This document shows positions 43,374-52,849 of a stretch of DNA of 64,000 nt, piece by piece. A program made the translations under genes and the position numbers. The stretch's first letter is position 1, and each line of letters begins with the position of its first letter. The notes under the pieces are model-generated. The model ran no database searches, was not told the DNA's origin, and saw only the letters and a program-made list of their open reading frames with translations. Source of the stretch: Nostoc favosum CHAB5714 (GTDB taxonomy: Bacteria > Cyanobacteriota > Cyanobacteriia > Cyanobacteriales > Nostocaceae); NCBI RefSeq assembly GCF_020829495.1, contig NZ_JAIVFQ010000009.1, positions 1 to 64,000 of the forward strand, in the 5' to 3' direction.

Positions 43374-44207
43374 TTAAGGTAACCAAGGAAAAGAGCGGAA
43401 ATCTGGTGGCCGCTTTTCGAGAAACGCTTGTTTGCCCTCAGACCCCTCTTCTGTCATGTAATAAAGTAGGGTGGCATTGCCAGCGAGTTCTTGTAAACCA
43501 GCTTGTCCATCACAATCAGCGTTGAACGCAGCTTTGAGACACCGAATTGCGATCGGACTTTTTTCTAAAATCTCCTGTGCCCATTGAATACCTTCTGCTT
43601 CTAGTTGTTCGACTGGGACGACACAATTAATTAAGCCCATTTCTAGCGCTTGTTGTGCATCATATTGACGGCAGAGAAACCAAATTTCTCTAGCTTTTTT
43701 TTGTCCGACAACGCGGGCGAGATAGCTGGCTCCAAAACCACCGTCGAAACTGCCGACTTTCGGGCCAGTCTGTCCAAAAATAGCGTTATCGGCAGCGATG
43801 GTAAGGTCGCAAATTAAGTGTAGGACATGTCCACCACCGATCGCATATCCAGCTACTAAAGCAATGACCACTTTCGGCATCGAACGAATCAGGCGTTGTA
43901 AGTCCAGCACATTCAAGCGAGGGATGCCAGTATCGTCCACATAACCCGCATGTCCCCGCACACTTTGATCGCCACCAGAACAGAAGGCATATTTACCATC
44001 AGTATGTGGGCCATAACCAGTAAATAGGACAACACCAATAGTAGTATCTTCACGAGCATTACAGAAAGCGTCGTACAGTTCAAAGACTGTTTCAGGACGG
44101 AAAGCATTGCGTTTATGGGGACGGTTGATGGTGATTTTCGCAATGCCATCAGTTTTTTGATACAGAATATCTTCGTAGGTTTTGGCAGTTTGCCAGTTAA
44201 TTTGCAT
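43374..44207 (-). CDS. menB: 1,4-dihydroxy-2-naphthoyl-CoA synthase
   Basis: MenB closes the naphthoate ring from o-succinylbenzoyl-CoA in the pathway that gives phylloquinone, the PSI A1 cofactor, in cyanobacteria. The 277-residue crotonase-fold protein has [17 protein letters not shown], the CoA/oxyanion region [48 protein letters not shown] and the C-terminal [14 protein letters not shown]. Length is typical. menD is 2.4 kb away on the same strand, so part of the pathway is loosely clustered. Confidence 0.96.
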   Translation of the reverse strand: MQINWQTAKTYEDILYQKTDGIAKITINRPHKRNAFRPETVFELYDAFCNAREDTTIGVVLFTGYGPHTDGKYAFCSGGDQSVRGHAGYVDDTGIPRLNVLDLQRLIRSMPKVVIALVAGYAIGGGHVLHLICDLTIAADNAIFGQTGPKVGSFDGGFGASYLARVVGQKKAREIWFLCRQYDAQQALEMGLINCVVPVEQLEAEGIQWAQEILEKSPIAIRCLKAAFNADCDGQAGLQELAGNATLLYYMTEEGSEGKQAFLEKRPPDFRSFPWLP

Positions 44208-44348
44208 TGGTATGGAGTGCGCTGTTGTGCTTGAGAATTTTATCGCGGACGTAGGGACATGCGATACCTGCGGTGGGCTACGCCTACGCTAAAATTGTTG
44301 TCTCAAGCCTTTACAATCTGGTAATTGTCTGGGTGTTGAGGAATAAAA

Positions 44349-45173
44349 ATGCGACGCGACTCCATCTTTTACAAATTATTTAAGCAATTTCCCGGTTTGC
44401 TATTTGAATTAGTAGATGAACCACCCCCAGAAGCCCAAAACTACCAGTTTGAATCAGTTGAAGTCAAAGAAACGGCTTTTCGGATTGATGGAGTATTTTT
44501 ACCTCCGGCGAATGCAGTTTCCAAAACCGTCTTTTTTGCGGAAGTCCAGTTTCAGAAGGACGAAGACCTGTATCACCGCTTCTTTAGTGAGTTGTTTTTG
44601 TTTCTCTACCGCAACTCGATTCGTTACGATGACTGGTTTGGGGTCATAATTTTTGCTTCTGGCAGCCTGGAACCTTCTTCTTCTTCGATTCACCGCGCTT
44701 TGTTGTCAAGTGGTCAAGTCAAGCGGGTTTATCTGGATGAGTTGGGGGATTTGCGACAACAACCTTTGGGATTGGGTTTGATGTTGCTGACAAATGTTAC
44801 TTCTGAAACCGAAGCAGTGGAAGGGGCGCGGTTTTTGCTAGAACTTGCACGGCAACAGTCGGAGCAAGCGATAATTGATTTAGTTACGACGATTATTGTC
44901 TACAAGTTTTCTAAGCTTAGTCGAGAGGAGATTCAAACAATGTTGGGACTGAATTTGGAAGAACCACGGGCTATTCGGGAAGCGAAGGAAGAAGAAGCGC
45001 GATCGCTCATCTTACGACTGTTAAACCGACGGGTGGGTGCAGTTCCTGAACAGCTTCAGCGCCAGATTCAGGTGTTGTCGCTAGAACAGTTGGAAGCTTT
45101 AGGTGATGCTTTGTTGGATTTCTCTACTCTTGCTGATTTGGAAGGATGGTTACAAGGTGAAGTAAGCGGGTAA
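44349..45173 (+). CDS. DUF2887 (Rpn/PD-(D/E)XK nuclease-like) protein with DUF4351 tail
   Basis: The 274-residue protein begins MRRDSIFYKLFKQFPGLLFEL and carries FRIDGVFLPP and VFFAEVQFQ (D47, E65, Q67), a PD-(D/E)XK-like active-site arrangement of the Rpn/transposase_31-related families. The C-terminal 60 residues (ILRLLNRRVGAVPEQLQRQIQVLSLEQLEALGDALLDFSTLADLEGWL) are a DUF4351 domain. Such genes are numerous in Nostoc and are thought to be recombination-promoting nucleases, often labelled as transposases. A decayed relative lies just downstream. Confidence 0.85.
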   Translation: MRRDSIFYKLFKQFPGLLFELVDEPPPEAQNYQFESVEVKETAFRIDGVFLPPANAVSKTVFFAEVQFQKDEDLYHRFFSELFLFLYRNSIRYDDWFGVIIFASGSLEPSSSSIHRALLSSGQVKRVYLDELGDLRQQPLGLGLMLLTNVTSETEAVEGARFLLELARQQSEQAIIDLVTTIIVYKFSKLSREEIQTMLGLNLEEPRAIREAKEEEARSLILRLLNRRVGAVPEQLQRQIQVLSLEQLEALGDALLDFSTLADLEGWLQGEVSG

Positions 45174-45225
45174 GTTTCACCCACAGACGCAGAGAAGAAG
45201 GGCGATCGCTCTTTGTAAAATAATT

Positions 45226-45450
45226 ATGGCTACAAATAAAGTTTCTCGTAGTGAAGAAGCATTTGCAGACACGCGGGTATATAAGCGGTGGAAGGAAAAG
45301 TGCGATCGCTCGTTCTGCGACTGTTAAAACGACTATTTGGTGAAATTGCTGAGGAACAGTTGGAAGCGTTAGCTTTGGCGTTGTTGGAATTGAGATTGCG
45401 ATCGCTGGCTTGGAAGAGTGGGTACAAGCTCAATTAAAAGGGGAAATTTT
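45226..45450 (+). pseudogene. decayed DUF4351-containing gene fragment
   Basis: The first frame (ATG at 45226) reads SRSEEAFADTRVYKRWKEK. A second frame gives VRSLVLRLLKRLFGEIAEEQLEALALALLEL, and a third gives IAGLEEWVQAQLKGE, so at least two frameshifts are present. Together they resemble the C-terminal part of the neighbouring DUF2887/DUF4351 family. GCGATCGC sites lie close to both breaks. Confidence 0.75.
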
Positions 45451-45584
45451 ACACACAGACGCTGAAGTAAAATTTAAAGTTTAATAAACAAGGCTATTTT
45501 AGCTTGCACTTAATTTTAAATGGCCTTATGATTTATTTATTGGGCAACGCCCCGGGGTTTTCGTATGAAAGCCGAAATTTTAAA

Positions 45585-45605
45585 GGCTCGGAATTTGTCC
45601 GAGTC
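45585..45605 (-). terminator. hairpin after the DUF3800 gene
   Basis: CTCGGA and TCCGAG (with outer pairs) form a stem with a short ATTTG loop just after the DUF3800 stop; the minus strand continues CTTTAAAATTT. Confidence 0.6.
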
Positions 45606-45612
45606 TTTAGTT

Positions 45613-46425
45613 TTATATGTCGTCAAAACAGCTATATTTGATACCCATCTCAGGTATTTTGTCCGGCTCTAGAACGCAATCAACAAGTTTTAACTTACTT
45701 TTAAGGGACTCATAAGTTCGGTAGCTTGGGTCATAACGTCCCTTTATTATTGGATACAACACTAGATCAGCAAGCTGTATCATTGGTGATTTTTTAGTTT
45801 TATGCTGTGGTTCTCCTAACCAATTTATTTTAAATTTCTCTGCTGTTAGTCCCATATAAGCTGCTGAACTATGTCGGTCAAAATACATTCCTTGAGTTTT
45901 AAGTTCTTTCGCATATTGTAAAATTGCTCTATCCGCATCTTTCCCACTTTCTTCAAAAAAAATGCGTAGCTTGCGTTCTTTGTAAATCGCATATTTTACT
46001 GAACGTTCAGCTAAAATAGTGAAGGCAGTTTTACACATCATCCAAATATCGTTATTGTACTTGTTTTTATAACGAGCATTGTAACCTGGTAGGTGGATAG
46101 CACATGCAATGATAGTAAACGGTAAATCGAGCATCAGCATTTCTAAGTCGCTTAAAAAATCCTGAGATTTCTGTTTATTCTCTTCCTTACCTAACCAAGC
46201 AAAAGCTTTCTGTCGAGAACGAATTTTAGTAGAATGCAATGGTTCAGTAACATTCCATTTATCACAGAATACTCGATGCGTTATTATAATATTTTCTATA
46301 TTCTCTTCCTGCACTAAAATTCCACCCAAAGCAAAGCAATCAATACCATCACGGCGCGGTATGGCTTCTGAATCTGGATTACGGCTACCAGAGTCATCAA
46401 AATAAAGATGAAGTTCATTTGTCAT
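45613..46425 (-). CDS. DUF3800 protein
   Basis: The 270-residue product (start at the ATG 46425, with AGGATT upstream) has HLYFDDSGSRNPD at its start, then FALGGILV, LHSTKIR, a central IIACAIHLPG, RKLRIFFEESGKDAD, and MIQLADLVLYPI near the end. These Asp/Glu/His motifs are the RNase-H-like pattern of DUF3800. Members are often in mobile or defence contexts, but a defined activity is not known to me. Nine more N-terminal codons are open upstream. The gene stands alone. Confidence 0.85.
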   Translation of the reverse strand: MTNELHLYFDDSGSRNPDSEAIPRRDGIDCFALGGILVQEENIENIIITHRVFCDKWNVTEPLHSTKIRSRQKAFAWLGKEENKQKSQDFLSDLEMLMLDLPFTIIACAIHLPGYNARYKNKYNNDIWMMCKTAFTILAERSVKYAIYKERKLRIFFEESGKDADRAILQYAKELKTQGMYFDRHSSAAYMGLTAEKFKINWLGEPQHKTKKSPMIQLADLVLYPIIKGRYDPSYRTYESLKSKLKLVDCVLEPDKIPEMGIKYSCFDDI

Positions 46426-46655
46426 ATTTAAAACAATCCTGTGAACGCGCACTATTTTAATGTACTACATAGAGTAATAAAAAATATTCAGCAAATTTAA
46501 GCTAAGGCATTTGTTGAAGCTATAACTGAGCCAGATTGATTATCATTATTAGCAAGTTAAACACTTTTGGTAGATAAGTTTTAACTTTCATTCCACAAGT
46601 ATTCCATTTAATTAGTAGATTTCATCCCCTAATTCCAAAGCACCTAACGGAATAT

Positions 46656-48446
46656 TTAAATCGTAATATCTGCGGCAAACTTCCTTAAATTATCTTGTCG
46701 CCACTTGGCATCAGCTTTGCGATTTGTCCGCAACTCTAAAACCCGAATTCCTGTAGCTGGGAGCGGGTTTAATCTCTGTTGCAACTGCTGCCAAGAAGTA
46801 ATCAATTCATGCTGCACATTATAAGTAGCGCACAACTGAGCAAAATCAATATCCTGGGGAGTGCCGAAAAACTCTTCAAATGGTGGGTCAAATTTGGCAA
46901 TGGGTAACATTTCAAAAATACCACCGCCATTGTTATTGATTAACACAATCGTCAAATGTCCGACAAACTTATTGCGAATTAAAAAACCATTGGTGTCATG
47001 CAACAGCGCTAAATCTCCCGTTAAGATCACACTACTTTGCTGGCGATGGGCAATTCCTAAAGCTGTGGATAATGTGCCATCAATGCCATTTGCACCCCGA
47101 TTGAAATACGATCGCACTCCTAAATTATTCGGTTTCCAGAAATATTCCACATCCCGCACAGGCATACTATTGGCAATAAACAAAGGCGTTTCTGGCGGTA
47201 AAATCTGAGAAATTAACCAAGCTGCTTTACTCTCAATGATTTCATCTATCTTCCCCATCGTCTGGTCAACAGCTAACCTAACCTTCGCTTCTGCATCACA
47301 CCATTGCTTTCCATAGTCTGAAGATAAAGATAAATTTATCTCCTCTGCCTTTATTTCTTCTACAGATATCCGTAAATGCGTCGTCCTCCCATGCAAAGGG
47401 TCGAGGTTTTGGTCACTGGGGTCAATTACCCAGCGTCGCGGTTGAGTTGCATCTATCCAGTTACGCAGTTCTTTACTCGTGGGCATTTCACCTACCTGAA
47501 TCACCATTTCGGGCGCTAACTGCTTTGCTAGTTGCTGATTTCGCAAAATCAGGTCATAAGTGGAAATCAAATAAGGGTTGAGTTCGGCATAATTTCTGAC
47601 TGGGGAGAGTCCCTCAGCTAGCACTGGCCATTTGAGAGTTTGGGAAAGGTGCGCGATCGCTCTACAATATTCCTGTGGTTGCAGCGGTTGGGCAACACCT
47701 GCGATAATAATGCCGCGATCGCATTCTTTCCATTGTTGGGGAATGGGGAACTCGGGGCCCCCTCTGGGGATTAGGGGCAATGGGGAGTGGGGAGTAGGGA
47801 ATGGGGTATTGCTTGTTATTCCTGCGAAAAAGTCTTCTGGGTGGAACTGGGACTGTAAATAACTCAAGTCGGTTCCATCAGGAACAGGCGCTAAGGGATC
47901 GCTAAAGGGAATATTCAAATGTACTGGCCCCTTTGTAGGGGTTTGCGCCCTTTCCCAGCTATGAATTACCGTTTGTCGCAGATAAGCTAGCATTCCGATA
48001 TCAGCAGAGGGTAAGGCTAACTCTGTTTGCCAATTTGGGTAGTTTCCATATAATCTCAATTGATCTACAGTTTGCCCAGAGTGACAATCTCGCAATTCTG
48101 GGGGTCTATCGGTGGTTAATAGCAACAATGGGACGCCACTATATGAGGCTTCAATGACTGCTGAATAAAAATTTGCTCCTGCTGTACCAGAGGTGCAAAC
48201 TAGTACTACAGGGCGACTGGTTGCTTTAGCTTGTCCCAAAGCAAAAAAAGCGGCGGAACGTTCATCGAGTATGGAAATTGCTTCAATTTCAGGTGCTTGT
48301 TGAGCAAAGGCGATCGCTAAGGGTGTAGAGCGCGATCCAGGGCAAATGATAGCACAAGTCAATCCCAACCGCTTTAGCGTCTCTGTTAAAATATAAGCCC
48401 AAAGTTGATTAACATTCCTATAAGCGATCGGCATTAAATCAAACAT
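46656..48446 (-). CDS. menD: 2-succinyl-5-enolpyruvyl-6-hydroxy-3-cyclohexene-1-carboxylate synthase
   Basis: MenD is the thiamine-diphosphate enzyme that joins 2-oxoglutarate and isochorismate in phylloquinone synthesis. The 596-residue protein has an N-terminal ThDP-Pyr domain (PIAYRNVNQLWAYILTETL, CPGSRSTPLAIAF, ILDERSAAFFALGQAK). A central domain follows, then a C-terminal ThDP-PP domain with ILTGDLALLHDTNGFL and INNNGGGIFEMLP. Between PEDFFAG and ECDRGIIIAG lies an atypical Pro-rich stretch (SNTPFPTPHSPLPLIPRGG) encoded by GGGGAGTGGGGAGT-type repeat DNA. It is in frame in the interdomain linker. Met5 may be the true start. Confidence 0.94.
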   Translation of the reverse strand: MFDLMPIAYRNVNQLWAYILTETLKRLGLTCAIICPGSRSTPLAIAFAQQAPEIEAISILDERSAAFFALGQAKATSRPVVLVCTSGTAGANFYSAVIEASYSGVPLLLLTTDRPPELRDCHSGQTVDQLRLYGNYPNWQTELALPSADIGMLAYLRQTVIHSWERAQTPTKGPVHLNIPFSDPLAPVPDGTDLSYLQSQFHPEDFFAGITSNTPFPTPHSPLPLIPRGGPEFPIPQQWKECDRGIIIAGVAQPLQPQEYCRAIAHLSQTLKWPVLAEGLSPVRNYAELNPYLISTYDLILRNQQLAKQLAPEMVIQVGEMPTSKELRNWIDATQPRRWVIDPSDQNLDPLHGRTTHLRISVEEIKAEEINLSLSSDYGKQWCDAEAKVRLAVDQTMGKIDEIIESKAAWLISQILPPETPLFIANSMPVRDVEYFWKPNNLGVRSYFNRGANGIDGTLSTALGIAHRQQSSVILTGDLALLHDTNGFLIRNKFVGHLTIVLINNNGGGIFEMLPIAKFDPPFEEFFGTPQDIDFAQLCATYNVQHELITSWQQLQQRLNPLPATGIRVLELRTNRKADAKWRQDNLRKFAADITI

Positions 48447-48628
48447 AGCTATAAAACAATCTTAAATTTTAGATTTTGTTTAGGGGAATTCAATTTAAAA
48501 TCCATCTGAGAAAGTTTGACAAATGCAAAGATGGAACCCAACACCGCCACGCGAGTTTGTGGGAAGGAAAATCTCCAAGCAAACTTGCTCCACTTTCTAC
48601 AAAATGCACAATTTGCTCTCAAACATTT

Positions 48629-48997
48629 ATGGACTGCATTCATTTAACGGGAATTCGTTGCTATGGCTACACTGGGTATCTACCAGAAGAACAGGTGCTA
48701 GGACAATGGTTTGAGGTGGATGTGAGGTTATGGTTGGATATCTCCACAGCGGCCAAGACTGACGCGATCGAAGACACTTTAGATTATCGCAGCGTCATTA
48801 GCTTGATACAACATCTGGTCAAAACGTCTAAGTTTGCTTTGGTGGAGAAATTGGTAGCAACGATCGCAGATTCTATTCTCCAAGAATGCGATCGTGTAAC
48901 AAAAGTCCAAGTCACTCTCAGCAAACCTGCTGCACCTATTCCAGACTTTGGTGGCAAAATTAGCATTGAACTTACTAAAAGTAAGTCCAATCTCTAA
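48629..48997 (+). CDS. folB: dihydroneopterin aldolase
   Basis: FolB cleaves 7,8-dihydroneopterin in folate synthesis. The 122-residue product from ATG 48629 has MDCIHLTGIRCYGYTGYLPEEQVLGQWFEVDV, the family start with the catalytic-site Glu (PEEQ), then TLDYRSVISLIQ, ALVEKLVATIADSIL and the active-site Lys region VQVTLSKPAAPIPDFGG. An ORF extension of 51 codons upstream is not conserved in character and was dropped. It is divergent from menD with a short spacer. Confidence 0.94.
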   Translation: MDCIHLTGIRCYGYTGYLPEEQVLGQWFEVDVRLWLDISTAAKTDAIEDTLDYRSVISLIQHLVKTSKFALVEKLVATIADSILQECDRVTKVQVTLSKPAAPIPDFGGKISIELTKSKSNL

Positions 48998-49028
48998 AGC
49001 ACAAAAGGTGTTTTTCTCAATATCTATA

Positions 49029-49215
49029 GGACTTACGCAAAAAACCTCTCAAACTCTTATTCCTCCGTGTCGCGCCAGTTGCTTCTCCCAAGGGGAGACG
49101 CTGCGCGAACAAGTCTCTTAACCGCAAGGGCGCACTGGCTTCTCTGCGTCCTCTGTGGTAGCCTGCGGCAAGCCGATGCAGCGTCTACGATTTTCCGTTC
49201 CTTATGCGTAAGTCC
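49029..49215. mobile_element. MITE-like element, family A (copy 4)
   Basis: A 187-bp element with perfect ends GGACTTACGCA and TGCGTAAGTCC. The interior (CTCTTATTCCTCCGTG, GTAGCCTGCGGCAAGCC, GTCTACGATTTTCCGTT) matches the right part of copy 3, so it is a different internal sequence from copies 1 and 2. Confidence 0.85.
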
Positions 49216-49399
49216 TGATCTATAAGCTAGCAAAAAGAGGGGGTTTACGTGGAGCGTGGAAGTATCTGACAAAGATAATTTTTCCTGCCATTGCTCCCAG
49301 CACCCGCTCGTTCGCAAAAAGCTAAAAAATTACGTGATCTCCTGATGAGCATTTAACTTGCATATTTTCAGATCATAGGATTTGTGATTAAGTTACTGG

Positions 49400-49430
49400 A
49401 TAGGGGCGCACATCTGTGCGCCCCTACGAG
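49400..49430. repeat. GGGGCGCACA/TGTGCGCCCC palindrome
   Basis: TAGGGGCGCACA, short loop, TGTGCGCCCCTA is the same core palindrome as in MITE families A and B, here with no clear terminal repeats. Confidence 0.7.
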
Positions 49431-49544
49431 CATATACGCTTATCTGTGGTTAATTATTTTTCTCTGTACTTATCTGTGCAGAAACTGCTATATAGCGTTT
49501 TCTAAGCAACTCAGGTACACCCAAATCTTGTTTAACAAGGTTAG

Positions 49545-49899
49545 TATAGCCGTTCCCATTCAGATGCGGTACAACATTACATCACGGGGTGTAGGGGCAA
49601 GTCTTTGCCCATTGGTGTCAACTTAACGTGAAACCCTTGCAATGACGTTATATCAAGCCTACTCAATTACTAATTATGCCCTCGCAACCCCACCCCGCTT
49701 TTGTCTAGCGACAAAATCTCCCCTCCCCGTGAACGGGGAGGGGATTAAGGGGAGCCAGTGCGGTCTTGGGGTTCACCTGCGTGGAGCATCTGGCGTGTGG
49801 GGTAAAACGCCTGTGGGATAAGCGTTTTAGCTTAAGTTGACACCTATGGGCAAAGACTTGCCCCTACGGGTGTACCTCACGTAAACGAGAACCGCTATA
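49545..49899. mobile_element. 355-bp composite palindromic element with TATAGC ends
   Basis: The ends are TATAGCCGTTC and GAACCGCTATA. Inside, 36-bp arms (GTAGGGGCAAGTCTTTGCCC onward, near 49591 and 49833) are inverted with one mismatch. In the middle is a CCCCACCCCGCTTTTGTC...CCCCTCCCCGTGAACGGGG hairpin. It looks like one palindromic element disrupted by another. Confidence 0.8.
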
Positions 49900-50630
49900 G
49901 CTTTGAAAACGTACCTTACTAGGTCGGAAACTTTTATAAATAGTTCTAAATAATACCATTTCACTCACCATTGAAAATTTCAAACAGTTTCAGACAGGAA
50001 GTTAGACCCCGAATAAGACAAAAATTATTTGTAGACAAAGGGGTATTAAAGTTTTTAATTCCAGATAATGATAAGTTTTTAGTAATATTATAGGGAGTGG
50101 ATACTATTATATTAAATATAACACACTAGATTATTTTTACTTACATAAAAGTACTATGTTGTTATTTGATGAACTTATCTTATTGATTAATTTTTACATA
50201 AATATTATACTTAATATTTATTTTATTCAGGAAAATTATTACATATTTCTGAAAATCACTTTTTGATTGCTAGTACCGCAAGGCGGAAGTCACGCATTCA
50301 AAAGTCACGCATTCAAAAGGCTTTAAATTGGGGCTTTTTGCCTGTAATGAAACGGTAGATTTATTTTTGCCGATCTGTACTAGTAATTACATGAAAATTT
50401 ATATTTTATGTTAGTAGCTTGATATTAGATATATGGGATAATCAGAATTAGCTTTGACAAGTACAGAAATTATTGGAGCTTAATAACATGATGTTATCTG
50501 ATCATGACTCAGTATTTATATCAAGCAAGAAGGCAAAATAGTTAGATATTGTTTATGATAAAATAATGAATTTTAGATGAGTTGATACTCACAACAAAAA
50601 TATGAACCTTAGCAAACAGGTTATTGTAAT
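49900..50630. other. AT-rich spacer upstream of the REC-PAS-GGDEF gene
   Basis: It contains a duplicated AAGTCACGCATTCAAAAG (50288-50319) but no supported gene. The last 200 bases before the ATG are very AT-rich and probably hold the promoter. Confidence 0.55.
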
Positions 50631-51914
50631 ATGTTCGTTCGCAAAATCCTAGTTGTTGAGGATGAAAAAATCCTAGCCTCAAATATTAGAAAAAGTTTAG
50701 AAAAATTAGGCTATTCCGTTTCAGTAATAACTAAGTCTGGTGAAGAGGCAATAAAAAAGGTAGCAGGAACTCATCCACATTTAGTATTAATTGATGTCTG
50801 CCTAGCTGGGGAAATTGACGGTGTAAACGTAGCGGATACGCTCCAGAATCATTTCCATGTGCCTGTAGTATTTCTAATAGACGGTTCGGAATATAAAACA
50901 TTACAAAAAAATCAGCTACGTGAGTCTTTTAGTTATATAGTCAACCCATTTGTTGAAAGTGATTTACATTTTACGATTGAAATGGCTCTGTACAAACATC
51001 AGAGCAAAAAGATATTATACGAAGAAAAACAGAGGTTGGCGGCAATTATTAACAGCATGGGCTGTGCAGTGATTGTGACTTATGCAAATGGTTGTATTCA
51101 AATGATGAATCCCATAGCAGAAATAATCACTGGCTGGAAGCAAAGTGAAGCATTCGAGAAAGATTTAGTAGAAGTTGTTAGCTTAGTTGACAAAGATGTA
51201 GGAGAAAAAATTGAAAATTTAGCTACATACGTAATCGAAGCAGGCGAAGTTTTAAATTTACCAGAAAACTGTATATTGATTACCAAAGATGGCAAAGAAA
51301 TATCCATTGGGGATAATGTTGCACCCATCCGCGATCAAAATGGCAATATTACTGGCGCGGTTTTAGTTTTTCAAGACATCACTAAACGCAAGCAGACTGA
51401 GGCGCAACTGATGCGTAATGCGTTCTATGATGGGCTTACAGAATTACCGAATCGGGTTTTATTTTTAGATCGGCTCAGACAAACCATTGAACGTAGCAAA
51501 CGCAGAAGCGATTATTATTTTGCAGTTTTATTTTTGGATTTAGATGGCTTCAAAGAGATTAACGATCGCTTTGGGCATGGAATAGGGGATGATTTTTTAG
51601 TAGCGATCGCTAGACGTTTAGAGTCGTGCTTACGCGGTGGCGATACTGTAGCACGATTTGGTGGTGATGAGTTTACTGTTCTTTTGGAGGATATTAAAGA
51701 TATTACCGACGCTACCAATGTTGCCAAACGGATTCAAGACTCCTTACGATTGCCAGTTAACCTGAATGGATATCAATTATCTACTACAGCTAGCATTGGT
51801 ATTACTTGGAATTTTAGTAATTATGAGGAGCCTGCAACTCTCCTGCGGGATGCTGATATTGCTATGTACCGAGCTAAAAGGCAGGGAAAAGCTACTTATG
51901 CCATATTTAGTTAA
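50631..51914 (+). CDS. REC-PAS-GGDEF diguanylate cyclase with altered receiver
   Basis: The 427-residue protein has a receiver domain (1-125) with the acidic pocket EDE (10-12) and Asp55 in LVLIDV. A PAS domain follows (about 135-260, RLAAIINSMGCAVIVTYANG to VLVFQDITKRKQ), then a GGDEF domain with GGDEF at 344-348 and an inhibitory site RGGD just before. It should make cyclic di-GMP. The usual switch Lys of the receiver is Asn here (YIVNPF instead of KPF), and the usual Thr/Ser is Ile (VVFLIDG), so phospho-signalling is probably altered. No kinase is adjacent. Confidence 0.9.
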   Translation: MFVRKILVVEDEKILASNIRKSLEKLGYSVSVITKSGEEAIKKVAGTHPHLVLIDVCLAGEIDGVNVADTLQNHFHVPVVFLIDGSEYKTLQKNQLRESFSYIVNPFVESDLHFTIEMALYKHQSKKILYEEKQRLAAIINSMGCAVIVTYANGCIQMMNPIAEIITGWKQSEAFEKDLVEVVSLVDKDVGEKIENLATYVIEAGEVLNLPENCILITKDGKEISIGDNVAPIRDQNGNITGAVLVFQDITKRKQTEAQLMRNAFYDGLTELPNRVLFLDRLRQTIERSKRRSDYYFAVLFLDLDGFKEINDRFGHGIGDDFLVAIARRLESCLRGGDTVARFGGDEFTVLLEDIKDITDATNVAKRIQDSLRLPVNLNGYQLSTTASIGITWNFSNYEEPATLLRDADIAMYRAKRQGKATYAIFS

Positions 51915-51929
51915 CATTTTTGAGGGGTC

Positions 51930-52128
51930 TAAGTCCCTCGCTTCTAAATCGCGACAAGTTTTGCGGTGGGGTTAAAATCCCCAGACGCTCTCGAAGAGAC
52001 GCTAAAAGCGAACGCGGACTCGAAGAGAGCAACTCTTGGAGACGCACTCGCGTTCGCTAATGCAAAACAAAATTTACGAAAGCGTTGCGGGGCGAAGCCC
52101 ATTACGAATTACGAATTACGAATTATTT
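51930..52128. repeat. dispersed repeat with GGGGTTAAA...GCGTTGCGGGGCG
   Basis: The 3' part (GCAAAACAAAATTTACGAAA, GCGTTGCGGGGCG, then three ATTACGA heptamers) recurs at 55100-55189. The middle holds ACGCTCTCGAAGAGACGCT-type inverted segments. Confidence 0.75.
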
Positions 52129-52285
52129 TAATTAGTCTTTTCTGCTGCCACTTCAATCAAATTACTCAGATTTTCTTCACCAGTATCTGAAATTTTGATT
52201 CATGGCGGTTTTGATATGGATGGAATATGCTACTCTAGCCGCTACTAAGGTGTATCCTAGAATCGAGAAGCTAAATAAGTCTGTC

Positions 52286-52846
52286 ATGGAAAAAACCGAA
52301 AAACAGAAAATGCTCGCAGGCGAATTATATCTGGCGGATGATCCAGAATTGGCTGCCGAAAATAAGCGAGCTAGTCGTCTGTTGCGAAGGTACAATTCTA
52401 CAACCGAAGAACAGCAAGAGCAACGGCAGCAAATTTTGCAAGAATTATTTGGAAAGATCGGTGACAAAGCATCAATTGTGCCACCCTTTCACTGTGACTA
52501 TGGCAGTAATATTTTCGCTGGTGACAGATTGTATATGAACTATGGCTGTGTAATTTTAGACTGCAATACAGTTCATATTGGTGAAAATGTCTTGTGCGCT
52601 CCTTATGTGCAAATTTATACTGCTTATCACCCAACAGAGCCAGAAATTCGTCTTTCTGGGAGAGAATTAGCTGCCCCAATTAACATTGGTAACAATGTCT
52701 GGATTGGTGGCAGTGCAATTATTTGTCCAGGTGTAACCATTGGTGATAACACAACCATTGGTGCTGGCAGTGTAGTTGTCAAAGATATACCTGAGAATGT
52801 TGTCGCTGCTGGCAATCCCTGCCGCGTCATTCGGTATTTATCCTAG
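52286..52846 (+). CDS. maltose/galactoside O-acetyltransferase family protein
   Basis: The 186-residue left-handed beta-helix acetyltransferase uses acetyl-CoA. From the ATG at 52286 it begins MEKTEKQKMLAGELYLADDPELAAENKRASRLLRRYN, the Mac domain. Hexapeptide coils follow, with the catalytic His in AYHPTEPEIR and INIGNNVWIGGSAIICPGVTIGDNTTIGAGSVVVKDIPENVVAAGNPCRVIR. This matches Maa/LacA type enzymes; the in vivo acceptor sugar is unknown. A 28-codon upstream extension was dropped. Confidence 0.92.
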   Translation: MEKTEKQKMLAGELYLADDPELAAENKRASRLLRRYNSTTEEQQEQRQQILQELFGKIGDKASIVPPFHCDYGSNIFAGDRLYMNYGCVILDCNTVHIGENVLCAPYVQIYTAYHPTEPEIRLSGRELAAPINIGNNVWIGGSAIICPGVTIGDNTTIGAGSVVVKDIPENVVAAGNPCRVIRYLS

Positions 52847-52849
52847 AAT

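Noticed and set aside
49384-49626. 80-residue ORF
   Set aside because: Built from palindromic repeat sequence, with no family likeness.
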